64,000 nucleotides of DNA from Caulobacteraceae bacterium (GTDB taxonomy: Bacteria; Pseudomonadota; Alphaproteobacteria; Caulobacterales; Caulobacteraceae): positions 33,885-97,884 of the forward strand of contig JAFBAO010000046.1 in NCBI GenBank assembly GCA_019247715.1. Reading direction: 5' to 3'. Both the position numbers and the translations under genes were made by a program. A model generated the notes under the pieces. It had not been told where the DNA came from, did not search any database, and saw nothing but the letters and a program-made list of their open reading frames with translations. Positions 61,525-64,000 of this stretch are shown here, in pieces. Each line of letters opens with the position of its first letter. Within the stretch, counting starts at the first letter, position 1.

Positions 61525-62927
61525 CGCAACCCCGCAGCGGCCAGCGCCGCTCCCGCCAGCCCCGAGAGGGCGACCGCCAGCACCGGAGGGTTGCGCCAGA
61601 CGGCGAGCAGCGCAAAGCCGCCGAGCGCCACGGCGAGGTCCGCCGGCGTCCTCACCGAGCTCGTCCACACGGGCGTATAGAGCGTCGCCGCCAAGAGGCC
61701 GACCACCGAGGCGTTCACGCCCCGCATCGCCGCCTGGGCCGCGGCCTCGTTTCGCAGCCGGCCCCAGAACGGCAGGGCGCCGATCAGGATGAGCAGTCCC
61801 GGCGCGAAGATACCGACGATGCCCAGCGCCGCGCCCGCCAGTCCGAGCGAGGGGCGTGCGGCGACGCCGAGATAGGCGGCGAAGGTGAAGAGTGGCCCGG
61901 GCAGGGCCTGCGCCGCGCCGTAGCCGGCGAGGAAGGCATTGTCGGTGATCCAGCGGTGGGCGACGAAGGCTTGCCGCAGCAGCGGCAGCACCACGTGGCC
62001 GCCGCCGAATACCAGCGCCCCCGAGCGGTAGAAGGCCGAAAAGAGCGCCAGGGCGGGCGAGGCCAGCAGCCCGCCCAGGATCGGAAGCGCCAGGAGAATC
62101 GCCAGATAGAGGCTCGCGGCCGCCAATCCGACCCGCTTGGACACCGGCGTCAGGATCGGCCCGGGCGTGGGCGCGCCGGCGCGCCGGCAAAGGAGAAGTC
62201 CAGCGAGGGCGCCGAGCCCGACGGCGCCGATCTGGGCGAGGCCAGACCCGGCGACGAGCACGATCAGGGCCGCGACGAGGGCGATGGAAGCGCCGGCGCG
62301 GTCGCCCGCCGAGGCCCTGGCCATCCCCAGCACCGCCTGGGCGATCACCGCCACCGCGACCAGCTTCAGCCCGTGCAGCGCGCCGGCCCACAGCGGGCCC
62401 GCCAGGCGGGCGGCGCCGTAGGCGAACAGCGTCATAACGATGGCCGAGGGCAGGGTGAACCCGGCCCAGGCCGCTGCCGCGCCCAGGTAGCCGGCCCGGA
62501 CGAGACCGATGGCGAAGCCGGTCTGGCTGCTCGCCGGCCCCGGCAGGAACTGGCAAAGCCCCACCAGGTCGGCGAAGACGCGTTCGTCCAGCCACGCTCG
62601 GCGGCGCACGAACTCCTCGCGGAAATAAGCAATGTGGGCGAGGGGACCTCCGAACGAGGTGAGGCCGAGCTTCAGGAAGACCAGCAGCACCTCGAGCGGT
62701 GAGCCCGCAAGGCCCCGCGCCGACCCCCCGGCGCCCGAGCCCGACGCCGCCTTGTCCGCCTTTGAATCCTGGGGGCTCAACGTTGGCGTCGCCGCAGAGA
62801 ATCGAACCGCAAGCAGACGCTTAGCAGGGAAGCTTATCTGCGTTGAGGCCGGCGCCGCCGACCGGACGGGCGAAATCGGCGGCGAACGCGGTCGTCCCGG
62901 CCAACCGGCTGCTTCGAGAGTTCGCAT
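61521..62927 (-). CDS. chrA: Chromate transporter ChrA (long-chain, two-domain)
   Basis: Up to 468 residues; the first ~60 are low-complexity and a TTG at 62780 may be the true start. Two homologous CHR halves: FLKLGLTSFGGPLAHIAYFR with CQFLPGPASSQTGFAIGL, then FSAFYRSGALVFGGGHVVLP with GAAQALPGPLFTFAAYLG. This FGG...PGP repeat is typical of ChrA, which exports chromate by antiport. No chrB or chrF is nearby, so it may serve another anion. Confidence 0.92.
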   Translation of the reverse strand: MRTLEAAGWPGRPRSPPISPVRSAAPASTQISFPAKRLLAVRFSAATPTLSPQDSKADKAASGSGAGGSARGLAGSPLEVLLVFLKLGLTSFGGPLAHIAYFREEFVRRRAWLDERVFADLVGLCQFLPGPASSQTGFAIGLVRAGYLGAAAAWAGFTLPSAIVMTLFAYGAARLAGPLWAGALHGLKLVAVAVIAQAVLGMARASAGDRAGASIALVAALIVLVAGSGLAQIGAVGLGALAGLLLCRRAGAPTPGPILTPVSKRVGLAAASLYLAILLALPILGGLLASPALALFSAFYRSGALVFGGGHVVLPLLRQAFVAHRWITDNAFLAGYGAAQALPGPLFTFAAYLGVAARPSLGLAGAALGIVGIFAPGLLILIGALPFWGRLRNEAAAQAAMRGVNASVVGLLAATLYTPVWTSSVRTPADLAVALGGFALLAVWRNPPVLAVALSGLAGAALAAAGLR

Positions 62928-63064
62928 GCGGCGCCTCGTTCCGGCGCAATTGGCGAGCGCGATCGCGGCGCGGCGCGCAGGGCCCTAAAGTTTTGACGCG
63001 GCGGGACGTAGTGGGGGGTCAGGATGGCGTCTCGCGCGCCGCTTGGCTGAGAGGGGTTCCCCAT

Positions 63065-64000
63065 ATGAAGAAACGTCTGTTCGGCGGGGTCGCCGCAAGC
63101 ATGGTGTCCGCAGGATTGCTGGCTGCGCCGGCGGTGGCGAACGCCCAACCTGAAACCTACGATTGGAGCGGTTTCTACATCGGCGTAGAGGCCGGCGCCT
63201 CGTGGACCACCGACAAGATCACCGAGACGGCGTCGCCCTTCGCGCCGCCATCGACGTTCACCGGCCATGCGAACTTGCATCCGCTCAGCTGGAACGTCGG
63301 CGGGCTTGGCGGCTACAACTGGCAATTCGGGAGCTGGGTGGTCGGCCTCGAGGGGGACGGCGGCTACTCCGGGGTGCGTAAGTCCTCGACCTGCTTCCTT
63401 CAGGACGCCGGCGCCGGGAACCTCGCCCCTGGCAGCTGCTTCCCCCCCGGCTACGCCTACAGCATCAAGACGCCCTGGCAGGGATCGGTCCGCGCGCGTG
63501 TCGGCTACGCCTTTGGTCCGGCGCTGGTCTACGCCACCGGCGGCTATGCGCTGAGCACCCTGGATGCGACCTACACCACCTTCCCCGTCGCCGGGGCGCC
63601 CGGTTCGCAAACCTTCCACGACTACCTGAACGGCTGGACAGCCGGCGGCGGCCTCGAGTACGCGGTCAGCCGCAATTGGCGGATCGGGGTCGAGTACCGT
63701 TACAGCGCCTACAAGCACACCGACATCCCGTTCGCGGCCGGGGACTTCTGGAACGGCTTCAGCGACCAGCACAAGCTGGACGACAACGCGGTGCGGTTCC
63801 GGCTGATCTACGCCTTCGCGGCGCCGCCTCCGCCTCCGCCTCCGCCGCCTCCCCCGCCGCCTCCGCCGCCTCCGCCTCCGCCTCCGCCGCCCCCACCGCC
63901 GCCGGAGACCAAGCAGTTCATCGTCTACTTCCCGTTCGATCAGTACGTGCTGACCCCGGACGCCCAGTCGGTGGTCCAGGAAGCGGCCCAGTACGACGGC
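63065..64000 (+). CDS. OmpA-family outer-membrane protein, 5' part (continues beyond window)
   Basis: The frame is open from the ATG at 63065 to the window edge (312 codons seen). Signal peptide cut near ANAQP (residue 28). An 8-strand barrel follows (YDWSGFYIGVEAGASWTTD to NAVRFRLIYAFAAP), then an uninterrupted run of 27 prolines (63824-63904), then TKQFIVYFPFDQYVLTPDAQ, the start of the peptidoglycan-binding OmpA domain. Cys pair in STCFLQDAG/GSCFPPGY of one loop. The rest of the OmpA domain is not in the window. Confidence 0.9.
   Translation, partial: MKKRLFGGVAASMVSAGLLAAPAVANAQPETYDWSGFYIGVEAGASWTTDKITETASPFAPPSTFTGHANLHPLSWNVGGLGGYNWQFGSWVVGLEGDGGYSGVRKSSTCFLQDAGAGNLAPGSCFPPGYAYSIKTPWQGSVRARVGYAFGPALVYATGGYALSTLDATYTTFPVAGAPGSQTFHDYLNGWTAGGGLEYAVSRNWRIGVEYRYSAYKHTDIPFAAGDFWNGFSDQHKLDDNAVRFRLIYAFAAPPPPPPPPPPPPPPPPPPPPPPPPPPPETKQFIVYFPFDQYVLTPDAQSVVQEAAQYDG

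Noticed and set aside
63824..63904. The CCG/CCT repeat as a CRISPR-like or tandem-repeat locus
   Set aside because: It is an in-frame proline run inside an OmpA-type gene with no spacers.

Overview
This is a high-GC chromosomal segment of an alphaproteobacterium. The evidence points to Caulobacterales, most likely family Caulobacteraceae (Caulobacter or Phenylobacterium-like); the genus cannot be fixed from sequence reading alone. The main reasons are a Caulobacter-style flagellin locus (FlbT, FlaF, flagellin, FlaG, a FlaEY-like protein and a TPR/glycosyltransferase FlbA-like protein), sigma-54 and ftr-like flagellar promoter elements, alphaproteobacterial SOS boxes (GAAC-N7-GAAC), intergenic palindromic repeats carrying GANTC (CcrM) sites, and Ala at the quinolone position of GyrA. 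I saw no insertion sequence, phage, CRISPR array, rRNA or tRNA, and base composition looks even throughout, so the window reads as core chromosome.

Layout. 1-2437: 3' part of flgK, then flgL. 2498-15354: mostly housekeeping genes (mnmA, PilZ protein, HxlR regulator, thiolase, two DUF3617-like lipoproteins, small acetyltransferase, YceI protein, SOS-box radical SAM protein, soluble lytic transglycosylase, family 4 uracil-DNA glycosylase, ETF-ubiquinone oxidoreductase). 15371-28794: a TPR lipoprotein followed by ispE, the glnK-amtB nitrogen operon, a fasciclin-domain protein, glyQ-glyS-ppdK, and a DUF4337 protein.

28795-34091 holds two independent ECF sigma systems on the minus strand. One is an ECF41 operon (membrane protein, carboxymuconolactone decarboxylase-like protein, sigma) preceded by a textbook ECF41 promoter. 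The other is a four-gene operon: ECF sigma, zinc-binding anti-sigma, subtilisin-like protease, TorF-type porin. The anti-sigma carries a subtilisin-propeptide-like periplasmic domain, which suggests a proteolytic signalling loop.

34283-38432: a LysR regulator and a three-gene operon with a secreted TIGR03118 protein that has a double-glycine-like motif after its signal peptide, a C39 cysteine peptidase, and a FapF-like outer-membrane protein with an N-terminal coiled coil. This looks like a functional-amyloid-type (Fap) secretion unit with a non-amyloid cargo and is the best candidate for an undescribed system here.

38449-43937: an NrtR-like Nudix regulator with a CX5R phosphatase and an HD hydrolase, a universal stress protein with an FNR/FixK box, a group III truncated haemoglobin, and a lone MoxR ATPase. 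43996-52267: the flagellin locus. 52401-58437: two small envelope proteins, ssb (with SOS box), gyrA, coaD and a cyclophilin. 58499-64000: a frameshifted glsB-type stress gene, two MFS transporters, chrA, and the start of an OmpA-family porin with a 27-proline linker that runs off the window.

Two intergenic repeat families occur at three places (5933-6003, 28791-28970, 49194-49375). In two of them the repeat end supplies the stop codon of the upstream gene.
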